Of a stretch of DNA of 64,000 bases, positions 17,947 through 28,773 are shown in pieces. Each line of letters opens with the position of its first letter. Position 1 is the stretch's first letter. The DNA is from RYN-133 sp963754285 (GTDB taxonomy: Bacteria > Actinomycetota > Actinomycetes > Mycobacteriales > Jatrophihabitantaceae): contig CAVWFN010000008.1 in NCBI GenBank assembly GCA_963754285.1, positions 186,001 through 250,000 of the forward strand, written 5' to 3'. The translations under genes were made by a program, and so were the position numbers. Under the pieces are notes generated by a model. The model searched no databases, was not told where the DNA came from, and worked only from the letters and a program-made list of their open reading frames with translations.

Positions 17947-18378
17947 GTGCAGATTGCTGACATCCTGCGCCACAAGAACGACAACCACGTATGGACGATC
18001 GCGCCGGGCGCGTCGGTGCGTGACCTGTTGAGCCAACTGGCCGAGCATCACATCGGCGCCATGATGGTGTCCGACCGCGGCGCGGAGCTCGCCGGCGTCG
18101 TGTCCGAGCGCGACGTGGTCCGCCGCTTGCATGAGGACGGCGACGGCGTTCTCGACGGCACCGTCGACGCGATCATGACTCGCGAGGTGGTCCACTGCGG
18201 GCCGGGCGACGCAGTGGATCAGGTGGCGAGCCTGATGACCGAACGACGCATCCGACACCTGCCCGTGCTCGATGACGGCGAGCTGATCGGCGTGGTGTCG
18301 ATCGGCGACGTCGTGTCGAGCCGGATCCGGGAGCTGCAGCAGGACCGCGACCAGCTGGAGCAATACATCACCGGCTGA
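17947..18378 (+). CDS. CBS domain protein
   Basis: The 143-residue protein is a pair of CBS motifs. The first spans about 8-65 (IGAMMVSDRGAELAGVVSERDV), the second about 75-130 (MTERRIRHLPVLDDGELIGVVSIGDVVSS), and a short helical tail follows. CBS pairs bind adenine nucleotides and act as regulators. GTG at 17947 is chosen because CGGAGG precedes it and the CBS fold begins at once. It stands alone between the GGDEF-EAL gene and pilB; its partner is unknown. Confidence 0.87.
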   Translation: MQIADILRHKNDNHVWTIAPGASVRDLLSQLAEHHIGAMMVSDRGAELAGVVSERDVVRRLHEDGDGVLDGTVDAIMTREVVHCGPGDAVDQVASLMTERRIRHLPVLDDGELIGVVSIGDVVSSRIRELQQDRDQLEQYITG

Positions 18379-18486
18379 ACCCGGCGCAGGCAGGACTGAT
18401 CACTTTCGCCGCCGCCCGCGCGGCGCGTCTTGGGCCACTGGCCCGACACGTACGGTGAAACCAACAGCAAGGCGGAGGGACGCGCG

Positions 18487-20169
18487 ATGTACGGCGACGA
18501 AGAGACAGTGCTCGACGCTCTTCGCGCCCGCGGCATCGCGTCCGAGGTGCTCGAGTCGGCCTCGCAGGAAGCCGCCGAGACCGGCCGCTACTTGCGCTAC
18601 GTCCTGCTGGATGCGGGCGTCGTCACCGAGATCGAACTCGCCGAGGCCCTGGCCGACGCGTACGGGCTGGAAACCGTCGACCTCACGCAGTACACGATCG
18701 ATCCGGTCGCGGCCGCCAAGATCCCGCTGCAGCTCGCCCGTCGTCACCGCGTCCTCGGCATCAAGATCGAGAACGGTGAGCTGTATCGTCGCCATCGTCG
18801 ACCCGGGCGACGTGCTGGCGCTCGACGACGCGCGCGCGGCGACCGGCATGCAGATCCGTCCGGTCGTGGTCGCCCGGAGACGAGCTGATGAAGGCGCTCG
18901 ATCGCTTCCAGCGGGCCGAGACCGACCTCGACGACATCGCCGCCTCGCTCGGACAGGCCGACGTATCTCTCATGGAGGCGTTCAACGCTTCCGACGACGA
19001 CGCGCCCATCGTCCGATACGTCAACTCATTGATCGAGCAGGCCATCCAGAACCGGGCCTCGGACATGCACCTCGAACCGACTGAGTCCGATCTGCGCGTC
19101 CGCTTCCGCATCGACGGCGTGCTGCACGAGATCGACACCGTTCCCCGGGCGCGTGCAATCCGCACTGATCTCGCCGGCTGAAGATCATGTCCGGCGGTCG
19201 ACATCACCGAGACGCCGCGTGCCGCAGAACGGCCGCATCACCGATGCGGCTCGCCGGCGCACAACGTCGACCTGCGCGCTGCGACGCTGCCGACCGTGTG
19301 GGGCGAGAAGATCGTGCTGCGGGTGCTCGACACCGGCGGCATCGACCTCGATCTGCACAACGCCTCGGCTTCACCGACGACCAACTACGGCCGCTTCTCG
19401 ACGTCGTTCCCAAGCCGCACGGCATGGTGCTGGTGACCGGGCCGACCGGATCGGGCAAGTCGACGACGCTGTACGCGACGCTCACCGAGATCAGCAAGCC
19501 CGAGGTCAACATCATCACCGTCGAGGACCCGGTCGAATACCGACTGGCCGGCGTGAACCAGGTCCAGGTCAACCACAAGGCCGGCCTGACCTTCGCCGCC
19601 GATGCTGCCCGCGATCCTGCGCTCCGACCCCGACGTCGTGCTGATCGGTGAGATCCGCGACCGCGCCACCGCCCAGCTGGCCGTCGAGGCCGCGCTCACC
19701 GGCCACCTGGTGCTGTCGACCCTGCACACCAACGACGCGCCGTCGCGCGGTGACCCGCCTGATCGAGATGGGCATCGAGCCGTTCCTGGTCGGCTCCTCC
19801 CTCGACTGCGTGCTGGCCCAACGCCTGGCCCGCCGGTTGTGCGACTGGTGCAAGGAGCCGTACGAGCCGACGCGAGCAGGAGCTGGCTCGGCCGAACTGG
19901 CCGGTCGACGACGCTCGGCATGCCGGAGAAGCTCTGGCGCCCGGTCGGCTGCCGGTCGTGCGCGGATACCGGCTACCGCGGGCGGCTGGCGGTGAACGAG
20001 GTCATGCCGGTGACGGAGGAGATCGAGCGCCTGGCCGTCGCGCACGCATCGGCCACGACATCCAGCGCGTCGCCATCTCCGAGGGCATGGTCACGCTGCG
20101 CGACGACGGCCTGCGCAAGACCGCGGCCGGCTAGACCACGCTCGAAGAAGTCCTCCGTGTCACCGTTTG
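18487..20169 (+). pseudogene. pilB: type IV pilus extension ATPase PilB, many frameshifts
   Basis: Joining the frames gives a GspE/PilB ATPase of about 560 residues. The N-terminal T2SSE_N/MshEN-like domain includes GRYLRYVLLDAGVVTEIELA. Next come RASDMHLEP, Walker [11 protein letters not shown] (about 19440), the Asp box, Walker B with [10 protein letters not shown] and the His box [12 protein letters not shown] Cys pair follows (CDWCKEP and CRSCADTGY). About 13 single-base shifts break it, for example extra bases at 18784, 18878, 19152, 19174, 19196, 19212, 19601 and 19746. TAG at 20134-20136 stands where Gln is expected before [11 protein letters not shown], and TGA follows at 20167-20169. 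ATG 18487 has a GGAGG site. Whether the breaks are real or sequence error is open. Confidence 0.82.
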
Positions 20170-20194
20170 ACCCGCATCCGATCGGAGACGTGGC

Positions 20195-21335
<1,141 letters not shown>

Positions 21336-21337
21336 CC

Positions 21338-22574
21338 ATGGCCGCACGAAGACGCTTCACCTACGAGGCGATCGACGCCACCGGCGCGATCGTCAAGGGC
21401 AAGATCGAGTCCGAGTCGGCCGACGCGGCCGCCAAGTCGCTGGCCGACCAGCGGCTCGATCCCGCTCGAGATCGCGGGCCGGGCACCGGCCTGCAACAAG
21501 GAGATCAAGATCCCGGGCTTCGGCGGCCGGACCAGCCTGAAGGACCTGGCGATCTTCTCCCGCCAGTTCGCGTCGATGACGTCGTCCGGGCTGACCCTGC
21601 TGCGCTCGCTGGCGATCCTCGAGGAGCAGACCGACCAAGCCGAAGCTCAAGGAGGCGGTCGCGCAGGTCCGCACGGACGTGCAGGGCGGCGCCACGCTGT
21701 CGACGGCGATGGCCCAGCACCCCGATCAGTTCCCGCCGCTGATGGTCAACATGATCAAGGCCGGCGAGGCCGGCGGCTTCCTCGACGACGCGCTCGCGCG
21801 CATCGCCAAGATGTACGAGGCGGACGCCAACCTGCGCGCCAAGATCAAGTCGGCGATGACCTACCCGGTCATCGTGCTGCTCTTCTCGCTGCTGCTGGGC
21901 ACCGGCGTGATCATGTTCATCGTCCCGGTCTTCGAGAAGATGTTCAAGCAGCTCGGCGGCAAGCTGCCGCTGCCGACCCAGATCATGGTCGACGCTGTCG
22001 CACAACATGTTCTGGATCGTGCCGCTGGTCATCGTCGGGTCCGTCGTCGGCCTCAAGGCCTACCGCAAGGCGCTGCAGACCAACTACGCGTTCCGGCTGC
22101 AAGGTCGACCGGATCAAGCTGCGGCTGCCGGTCTTCGGCACGCTGTTCACCAAGCTCGCGATCAGCCGCTGGGCCCGCAACCTCGGCACCCTGCTCGCCG
22201 TGGGCGTGCCGATCATCCAGGCGCTCGAGGTCGTCGGCGGCACGTCCGGCAACGCCGTGATCAGCGAGGCGATGGACGACGTCCGCGACGCGGTCCGCAT
22301 CGGCGGTCAGATGTCGACGGCGCTGGCGAAGCACCCGCTGTTCCCGAACATGGTCGTGCAGATGCTCGAGGTCGGCGAGGAGACCGGCCAGATCACCGAG
22401 ATGCTCGACAAGGTCGCCGACTTCTACGACCAGGAGGTCGAGACGGCGACCGAGTCGCTGACCTCGGCCATGGAGCCGCTGCTGGTCGTGCTGATGGGCG
22501 CCGTGATCGGCACGATGGTCATCTGCCTGTACCTGCCGATGTTCTCGATCTACCAGCACATCCAGACCAACTGA
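21338..22574 (+). pseudogene. pilC: type IV pilus inner-membrane platform protein PilC, four frameshifts
   Basis: Correcting four extra bases (near 21463, 21640, 21996 and 22101) yields a GspF/PilC protein of about 410 residues. It opens with FTYEAIDATGAIVKGKIESE, and each of two GspF repeats includes an amphipathic segment and TM helices (MTYPVIVLLFSLLLGTGVIM and MEPLLVVLMGAVIGTMVICL). It ends FSIYQHIQTN at TGA 22572-22574. All four errors are insertions. It anchors the PilB/PilT motors to the membrane assembly. ATG lies two bases after the pilT stop. Confidence 0.85.
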
Positions 22575-22603
22575 GCTCGCCCGCCCGGGAGCTCCGCACA
22601 CAG

Positions 22604-22634
22604 CAGCGCCGTGCCCGGCCCGGCGGCGGCGCTG
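22604..22634 (+). terminator. hairpin after pilC
   Basis: Arms CAGCGCCG (22604-22611) and CGGCGCTG (22627-22634) flank a GC-rich loop, 30 bases after the pilC stop. No U-tract follows, as is common in actinobacteria. It could separate the pilBTC transcript from pilin transcription. Confidence 0.45.
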
Positions 22635-22695
22635 TTCGCGTGCGCAAACTGACGCGCATTCGTTACCGGATCGTGATCTCAGTTCGGACATCGCT

Positions 22696-22722
22696 CAAGT
22701 CGGCGCCATTAGCGCCGATTTG
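22696..22722 (+). promoter_or_regulatory. dyad upstream of the first pilin gene
   Basis: CAAGTCGGCGC (22696-22706) and GCGCCGATTTG (22712-22722) form an inverted repeat with one mismatch and a five-base spacer. It lies 67 bases before the pilA start, in the 214-base gap between pilC and pilA. It may be an operator for pilin expression or a second terminator hairpin. No convincing -35/-10 pair was found. Confidence 0.4.
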
Positions 22723-22788
22723 ACACCTCAGGGAACACCAGCATCGGCAACTCCTCGCCGAGCCCCGACTCGAGCCAAGGAGGCTCCC

Positions 22789-23333
22789 ATGCTCAACCGC
22801 CTTGCCAAGCTCCGCGAGGAGCGCGACAGAGGGCGACAACGGCTTCACCCTGATCGAACTGCTGGTGGTCGTCGTGATCATCGGCATCCTGATCGCGATC
22901 GCCATCCCGCTGTACCTGAACTACCAGAAGGGCGCCAAGGACAAGTCGGCGCAGTCCGACCTCCGCGGCGCGATCGCGGCGCTCGAGCAGTGCAACTCGG
23001 ACAACGGCACCTACCCGGTCGGACCGGTGCCACCGCTGTCACGTGGACCGCGGCCAAGACGTTCACCGACTGCGCCGGCCAGAAGATCAATTCACCGGCG
23101 GCACGACGTGTACTACTACACCTACACCGCTGCCCCGCTCGGCCTACGTTCTGCTGGCTGCCATCAACGGCGGCGGTAAGACGAACTGCTACAACTGCTA
23201 CAAGGGTGGTCGGCGGCTCGGTCAACACCGTCAGCGCCAGCTCGCGACCGCCTGCTGCACCGCAGTCGTTCCCACTGGTTGCCGGGGATTGTCGCCCCGG
23301 CAACTCGGTGAGAACAGCTGCCTTCGAAAATGA
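22789..23333 (+). pseudogene. pilA: type IV major pilin PilA, copy 1, frameshifted
   Basis: The start MLNRLAKLREER leads, after one extra base near 22829, into a classical prepilin segment EGDNGFTLIELLVVVVIIGI, with cleavage before Phe and Glu at +5. Downstream blocks AIPLYLNYQKGAKDKSAQSD and CNSDNGTYPVG, a Tyr-rich stretch and paired cysteines resemble actinobacterial pilins. At least three further shifts scatter the C-terminus, so its end is uncertain; TGA stops fall at 23309, 23333 and 23340 depending on frame. ATG 22789 follows AAGGAGG. A close paralogue follows directly. Confidence 0.72.
23278..23304 (+). terminator. strong hairpin between the two pilin genes
   Basis: GTTGCCGGGG (23278-23287) and CCCCGGCAAC (23295-23304) are perfect ten-base arms around a seven-base loop. 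The hairpin lies between the pilin genes, 25 bases before the second pilin start. It could attenuate downstream transcription or stabilise the first pilin mRNA. It also suggests the true pilA copy 1 stop lies upstream of it. Confidence 0.6.
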
Positions 23334-23793
23334 TCCCTGACCTTCCAAATCGGGACTCCCCTGACCACGCGGCGGACCGTCGACGCGACGACAACGGCTT
23401 CACCCTGATCGAGCTGCTCGTGGTCGTCGTGATCATCGGCGTCCTGATCGCCATCGCCATCCCGCTGTACCTGAACTACAACAAGGGTGCGAAGGACAAG
23501 GCGGCGCAGTCCGATGTCCGCGGCGCGGTGTCCACCCTCGAGAGTGCAACGCCGACAACGGAACCTACCCGACGTCGGGGTTCACGGCGACCGCTGCGAA
23601 CGGCTGTGCTCAGCGAGCGGTCACACCAGCAGCGGCACCACGCTGAGCTACACCTCAGCCGAGCACACCGTCGTCCTACGTGCTGCGTCAGCAGCAGCGG
23701 CGGCGGTACCGGAAAGTACTACTGCTACAACAGCAAGGGCGGCTCGGTAAGGTCAGTTCGTCGCCGGACACGAGCGCCACCGCCTGCCCGTGA
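23330..23793 (+). pseudogene. pilA: type IV pilin PilA, copy 2, frameshifted
   Basis: The frame from ATG 23330 gives RRDDNGFTLIELLVVVVIIG and LIAIAIPLYLNYNKGAKDKA, nearly identical to copy 1 over the first 50 residues of the mature pilin. It then shifts near 23545 and again downstream. The C-terminus reads YYCYNSKGG then SSSPDTSATACP before TGA 23791-23793. Paired cysteines near the end would form the pilin disulphide loop. Two tandem pilins may be alternative major subunits or major plus minor. Confidence 0.72.
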
Positions 23794-23858
23794 CCCACAG
23801 CTTTCTGGAATCCGTCATGCCGCCATCATCGCCCCCTCGCATCATCGCCGGAGCCCTC

Positions 23859-24939
23859 ATGAAGCATCGCCAGATCGGCATCAACAAGGTCGGAGTCGTC
23901 AACGCCGATGGCCACGCCATCGGCCTGGACATCGGCGCCAGTGCGGTACGGGCGGCGGTGCTGTCCCCGGGCACGCACGAGGGCCGGCCGTCTGTCACCG
24001 TGCACGGCATCGGCCACATCGAACTCCCCGAGGGTGCCGTGGTGAACGGCGTCGTCATGGAGCGGGCGACCATCACCGCCGCGCTCAAGCAACTCTGGCA
24101 GGTCAACAAGTTCGAGTGCCGCAACGTCATCCTCGGCATCACCAACCAGCAGGTCGTGGTCCGCGACATGAGCGTGCCGAACCTCAGACCCGGCAGCGCA
24201 GCCCAAGGCGCTGCCCTTCCAGGCCCGCGAGATCGTCGCGCTGCCGATGGACCAGGTGCTGCTCGACTTCTCCCAGCTCGGCGAGCCGGACACCGAGACC
24301 AACATGTGCACGGCCTGCTGATCGCCACGCCCCGCCAGCCGGTCCTGACCGCGGTGACGGCGGTCGAGAGGCCGGCCTGAAGGTGGCCCGGGTGGACCTG
24401 TCGTCCTTCGGCGCGCTGCGTGCGATCGCTGACGAGCAGCTGGCCGTCGAGGCCGTCATCGACCTCGGTGCCCACCTGACCAATATCGTCATTCACGACC
24501 AGGGCGTGCCCAAGGTGGTGCGTACCGTGCCGCGCGGCGGCCGGCGATCTGACCGAACAGCTGGCGGACGGGATCGGCGTCGACGTCGGCCGAAGCCGAG
24601 CGGATCAAGTGCGACGACGGCCTCGAGGACGCGCGCGACGAGGTCACGCGGCGCGCTGAACGAGGGCTGCGGCCGCTGCTGGCCGAGATCCGCAGCTCGA
24701 TCGGCTACTTCCGCTCGACCAACGATGGCGCGCAGATCGAGCGCATCTCGCTCACCGGTGGCGGCGCGCAGCCTGCCCGGGCTGGCCGACGATCAGCCGA
24801 CCAGATCGGCATTCCGACCGAGTGGTCGACCCATGCAGCACATCCGCAACCGACGAGCGTCGCGCCATATGCGTGAAGCGAATCGGACAACATTTCGAGC
24901 GCCGTGTCGATCGGTCTCGCGATGGGGGCAGCAGCATGA
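23859..24939 (+). pseudogene. pilM: type IV pilus assembly protein PilM, frameshifted
   Basis: The intact N-terminal third (GHAIGLDIGASAVRAAVLSP) has the actin-like nucleotide-binding opening of PilM. Pieces in other frames continue as KALPFQAREIVALPMDQVLL, then GLKVARVDLSSFGALRAIAD, AVIDLGAHLTNIVIHDQG and ISLTGGGAQLPGLA, the usual PilM order. The end SAVSIGLAMGAAA reaches TGA 24937-24939, overlapping pilN by ATGA. Eight or more one-base shifts break it. ATG 23859 is chosen for its CGGAG site. PilM recruits PilN at the cytoplasmic face. Confidence 0.8.
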
Positions 24940-25616
24940 CTGCCGTCCTCGATCGTCGCGCGGTCGCCGCCTGGTGGACGATGCCCGGCTGGGGCATCGT
25001 CGTCGACCTCACGCCGCCCGAACTCGTCACGGCACGCAGCCTGCGTCTCGTGCGCAGATTCATCGCCCTGGGTCTGCTCGTCGTAGTCGTGTTGTGCGCC
25101 CTGGCTTACCTGTACGCCCTGAAACAGAGTTCCTCGGCGTCGGATGAAGCGAACGCGGCAAGCGAGCAGACGACGCAGCTGCAGATCGAGACCAACAAGT
25201 ACGGCGGCGTCAGCAAGATCGAGTCCGACGTGTCAGCCATCCGTGCACAGGTCGCCTCGGTCATGGGCACCGACGTCGATTTCTCGGCGCTGCTCGACAA
25301 GGTCCGATCGGCCGCACCTGCGTCGATCTCGATCCAGAACCTGACGGTCACCGTTTCGCCGGCAGGCGTCACGGACACGTCGAGCCTCGACGTCTCCGGC
25401 GTTCCGCACATCGGCAGCATCACAGTGAACGGCGTCGCCAAGCGGCTTACCGACCTGCCGGCTTACGTCGATCATCTGTCCGCTGTGCCCGGGATCGTGA
25501 ACGTCCTTCCGACCACCGACGAGGTCTCCTCGAACAAGGTGCAATTCGCCGTCACGTTCGACCTCAACGACACGTTGTACAGCCACCGGTACGACGCCAC
25601 GAACGGCGGCAAGTGA
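24936..25616 (+). CDS. pilN: type IV pilus assembly protein PilN
   Basis: The intact 226-residue protein has a short cytoplasmic N-terminus (WGIVVDLTPPELVTARSLRL) that could hold the PilM-binding motif. One TM helix follows at about 35-58 (FIALGLLVVVVLCALAYLYA), then a coiled region and a fimbrial-assembly PilN domain (VDFSALLDKVRSAAPASISI). ATG 24936 overlaps the pilM stop by ATGA, which fixes the start. This is the first gene of the locus free of frame breaks. Confidence 0.85.
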   Translation: MTAVLDRRAVAAWWTMPGWGIVVDLTPPELVTARSLRLVRRFIALGLLVVVVLCALAYLYALKQSSSASDEANAASEQTTQLQIETNKYGGVSKIESDVSAIRAQVASVMGTDVDFSALLDKVRSAAPASISIQNLTVTVSPAGVTDTSSLDVSGVPHIGSITVNGVAKRLTDLPAYVDHLSAVPGIVNVLPTTDEVSSNKVQFAVTFDLNDTLYSHRYDATNGGK

Positions 25617-26358
25617 TGAACCAGAGCCAAGACCGCAGGGTATGGATCGGTGGCGGCGTCGTCGTCGCGCTGCTGATCGCCGCCGCAAGCTGGTTCCTTC
25701 TCATCAGCCCCGAACTCGACAACGCTTCCGCACTCCGCGACCAAGCCGCGTCGACACAATTCGGCAACGCCCAGCTCGAGTCCAGCGTCGCTGTCTTGAA
25801 GAAGAAGTCGGAGCAGATGTCGCTCTACTCGGCGAGCCTGCGAGACGCCCTCGAGACGCTGCCGTTCGACAGCGGGCTGCCCACCTTCACCCGACAGGTG
25901 TACGCGCAGGCCCAGTCCACCCACGTGACGATCGATGGCATCACGGTCGGCGGCATCACCGCGGCTACCACGACCACGCCCGGCGCGACGTCGACCGATC
26001 CTGCTGCGGCACCCCGCCGGCAACGACGCCCACGAGCACCCCGACCGACACCTCGACGACGGCGACCGTCCCGGTTGCAACGGGCCCAACTGCGGGCTCT
26101 GTGTACGCCGTCCAACTGCAGCTGGTGACGGACGGCTCGCTGACGAACCTGCGCCGCTTCCTCAGTCTGGTCCAGTACGCCGGCCCGCGCCGCACACTCA
26201 TCTCCGGCATCCAGCTCTCGCCCGGCACTGGCGCCAAGGCGGCGTCGATCGATGGCTCGGCACGGATGACCACTGGGTTGACCGTGTTCTCCGCACCGCA
26301 GACGCCTGACGAGATCGCACGCCTGAAGCGTTTGCTCGCCGGCGACACGAGCGGCTGA
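25616..26358 (+). pseudogene. pilO: type IV pilus assembly protein PilO, one frameshift
   Basis: The protein has one TM helix (GGGVVVALLIAAASWFLLIS, about 12-31) and a coiled segment with KKKSEQMSLYSASLRDALE. A Thr/Pro-rich linker leads to a PilO-like C-terminal domain (VYAVQLQLVTDGSLTNLRRF). The frame breaks in the linker at the C-run 26012-26015. One more C there would join the halves into about 247 residues, so homopolymer error is likely. ATG 25616 overlaps the pilN stop; a GTG at 25613 is in frame. PilN and PilO form the periplasm-facing alignment complex. Confidence 0.78.
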
Positions 26359-26370
26359 TCGGGCGACGTC

Positions 26371-28773
26371 ATGACCTGGTCCCGTCACGCGACTCGCTCG
26401 CGTCCGGTTCCGCCGTGCGGGTCGCGTCACAACACCGATACGCAGGACCGGGACGGCGGCTTCCTCCTGCTCGAAACCATGATCGCGATCAGCTTGATCA
26501 CCGTGATCATGGGCGCGCTCGGCATGCTGTACGTGACGACACTGTCCGTCGCCAGCCACCAGCGAGCGCGGGCGACAGCGGTCCAGGTCGCGACGACAGC
26601 GATGGACGCCTTGCGCAGCCACGACGCGTCGAGCCTCGTGACCGGACGCGACAGCGGATCGGTCGCGACCGAGATGGCCTCGACGCCGGCCAGGTCGGCG
26701 CCGGTGAGCGGCTACTTGACCGGCATGACGGCTGCGGTCGATTCGCAGGCGACCACAGGCTCCGGTGCGACCGCGTTCGTTCCGACGGTTGGCACCACGG
26801 TGACGGTCGGCTCGACCAACTTCACGGTCACGCGTTATCTCGGCCAGTGCTACGACGTCGCGGACGCCAGCGGCGCGGACTCCTGCACGCCGTCCAGCAG
26901 TACGTCGTCCGTGCCGTACCTGCGCGCGGTCATCGCCGTGTCGTGGCCCGGCAACGGCTGCACGTTGACCAGCTGCACCTACGTGACGTCGGCGTTGTTC
27001 AGCGCCGCCAGTGACCCGACCTTCCTTATGAACCAACCGCTCCCCGCGGCTCCCAACATCACCGACCCCGGCAGCCAGTCCAACGCAGTCAACGACACGG
27101 TCAGCCTGCAGCTGCAGGTGCAGGGCAGCACGGGCGTGCCGCCCTTCAGCTGGACGGCGACCGGCCTGCCTGCGGGGTTGGGGATCAACCCGACTGGGTT
27201 GATCTCGGGTTCTCCAACCGCCCAGAACTCCTCTCCGGCGACGATAACCGTCACCGTGACCGACGCCTTCCTGCGCACCGACACCGACTCGTTCACCTGG
27301 CGGATCTACCCCGCCCTGGCCGCGACGACGCCGGGGCCGCAAGCGAACACGACCGCGGACTCGGTGAACTTCAACCTTTCCCCGTACGTCACCGGTGGCA
27401 CGGGCAGCCCGTACACCTGGTCGGTGGCCTCCGGGTCACTGCCGAACGGGCTCACACTCAACGGCTCGGCACAGACGATCACCGGTACTCCGACGCGTGT
27501 CGGCACCTACAACTTCGCGCTCAAGGTCACCGACAACTCGGGCACCCGAAATACGACCACCAACTCCGTCACCTGGACGATCACGTATCCCCCGTTGGCG
27601 CTCACGCCCAACCCTCCGCCGAACCAGGTGACCACCGTCAACCGCAGCGATTCGCTCCAGCTAACGGCCAGTGGAGGCTCGGGCTCGGTCACCTGGTCTG
27701 CCACAGGGCTGCCCACCGGCCTGACCATAAACAGCTCGGGCAAGATCAGCGGCACGCCCACGGCCACGCGAGCGGCTACAACGGTCACCGCCACCGCGAC
27801 CGACGCAACGGCCGGCACATCCAAGACGGTCACCTTCACGTGGGCGGTGGTGAGTGCACCGACGATCACCTCGCCTGGTGCGCAGTACGACACCCTCGGT
27901 GGAGGCGTCAACGTCCCGCTCACTGCGTCGTGCCCCAACACGCCGTGCAGCTACGTGATCACGAGCGGCCCGACCGGCGTCACCGCCGACACGTCACCCG
28001 CTCTGACCGGGACGGTCTCAGGCGTCGCCAAAACGTACACGGGCGTGACCGTGACGGTGACGGACGCAGACGGCGGGACCGCGACGACTACCGGGTTCTC
28101 GTGGACCGTCTACGCCGCGCCGACGCTCTCGGTCCCGAACGCCGTCGTGGGCGAGACCTCGACGCCGAGTATTGCCGTCACATACACCTGCCCGTACACG
28201 CCATGCACCATCAGCACCACCGGTGGCGCAGTGCCCGGGATCGGTCTGAACGCGTCGGTCGCGAAGGCGACGGCCAACACGACGACCAGCCTGACCGTTT
28301 CCTCGACCTCCGGCACCGTGTACCTGAACGGTCTCGTCAGCACAACGGCGGTAACAAGCGGCAACAGCGCGAACTTCACGCCGAGCCTGAAGATCGTCGA
28401 CGCGGACACGATCACCGGCACCGACAACGGATCCTGGGTCGCTTACCAGACACCGACCCTCGGCTCTCCTGACGGCGTGTCGACATCGCGCAACGCCACG
28501 CCCAGCAAGACCATCCCCGTCACGTGCTACTCGGGCGGTTGCACCGTCACCGTGACGGGACTGCCGTCGGGCGTCGGTCTGAACGCCACTGCCAACCGCA
28601 CGACGGCGAACTCGGCCACGTCGCTCACGATGAGCTCATCAGGCAACGCCTACCTGACCGGAAAGGTGTCCAGCACCGCGACGCAGGGCTCGACGACCGT
28701 CACGGTCAGCGTCACCGACACCATCACCGGCTCGGTCACGGTGTCCAGCGTCGGCGTCTGGACGGTGTCGTGA
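26371..28773 (+). CDS. PilV-like minor prepilin fused to Ig-like (He_PIG-type) repeats
   Basis: The 800-residue protein has a prepilin site DRDGGFLLLETMIAISLITV (about 27-46), with cleavage before Phe and Glu at +5, and a pilin-like region to about 225 with three Cys-containing loops. From about 230 to 800 there are tandem Ig-like modules of He_PIG type. Examples are FSWTATGLPAGLGINPTGLI, YTWSVASGSLPNGLTLNGSA and VTWSATGLPTGLTINSSGKI, each followed by SG(S/T)PT. The later repeats diverge and contain Cys pairs (CPNTPC, CPYTPC). Such repeats occur in surface adhesins. The product is far larger than a usual minor pilin and may sit at the pilus tip. Confidence 0.8.
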   Translation: MTWSRHATRSRPVPPCGSRHNTDTQDRDGGFLLLETMIAISLITVIMGALGMLYVTTLSVASHQRARATAVQVATTAMDALRSHDASSLVTGRDSGSVATEMASTPARSAPVSGYLTGMTAAVDSQATTGSGATAFVPTVGTTVTVGSTNFTVTRYLGQCYDVADASGADSCTPSSSTSSVPYLRAVIAVSWPGNGCTLTSCTYVTSALFSAASDPTFLMNQPLPAAPNITDPGSQSNAVNDTVSLQLQVQGSTGVPPFSWTATGLPAGLGINPTGLISGSPTAQNSSPATITVTVTDAFLRTDTDSFTWRIYPALAATTPGPQANTTADSVNFNLSPYVTGGTGSPYTWSVASGSLPNGLTLNGSAQTITGTPTRVGTYNFALKVTDNSGTRNTTTNSVTWTITYPPLALTPNPPPNQVTTVNRSDSLQLTASGGSGSVTWSATGLPTGLTINSSGKISGTPTATRAATTVTATATDATAGTSKTVTFTWAVVSAPTITSPGAQYDTLGGGVNVPLTASCPNTPCSYVITSGPTGVTADTSPALTGTVSGVAKTYTGVTVTVTDADGGTATTTGFSWTVYAAPTLSVPNAVVGETSTPSIAVTYTCPYTPCTISTTGGAVPGIGLNASVAKATANTTTSLTVSSTSGTVYLNGLVSTTAVTSGNSANFTPSLKIVDADTITGTDNGSWVAYQTPTLGSPDGVSTSRNATPSKTIPVTCYSGGCTVTVTGLPSGVGLNATANRTTANSATSLTMSSSGNAYLTGKVSSTATQGSTTVTVSVTDTITGSVTVSSVGVWTVS

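Noticed and set aside
16462..18363. A 633-codon minus-strand frame
   Set aside because: It is the shadow of the GGDEF-EAL and CBS genes; the plus-strand proteins have clear domains.
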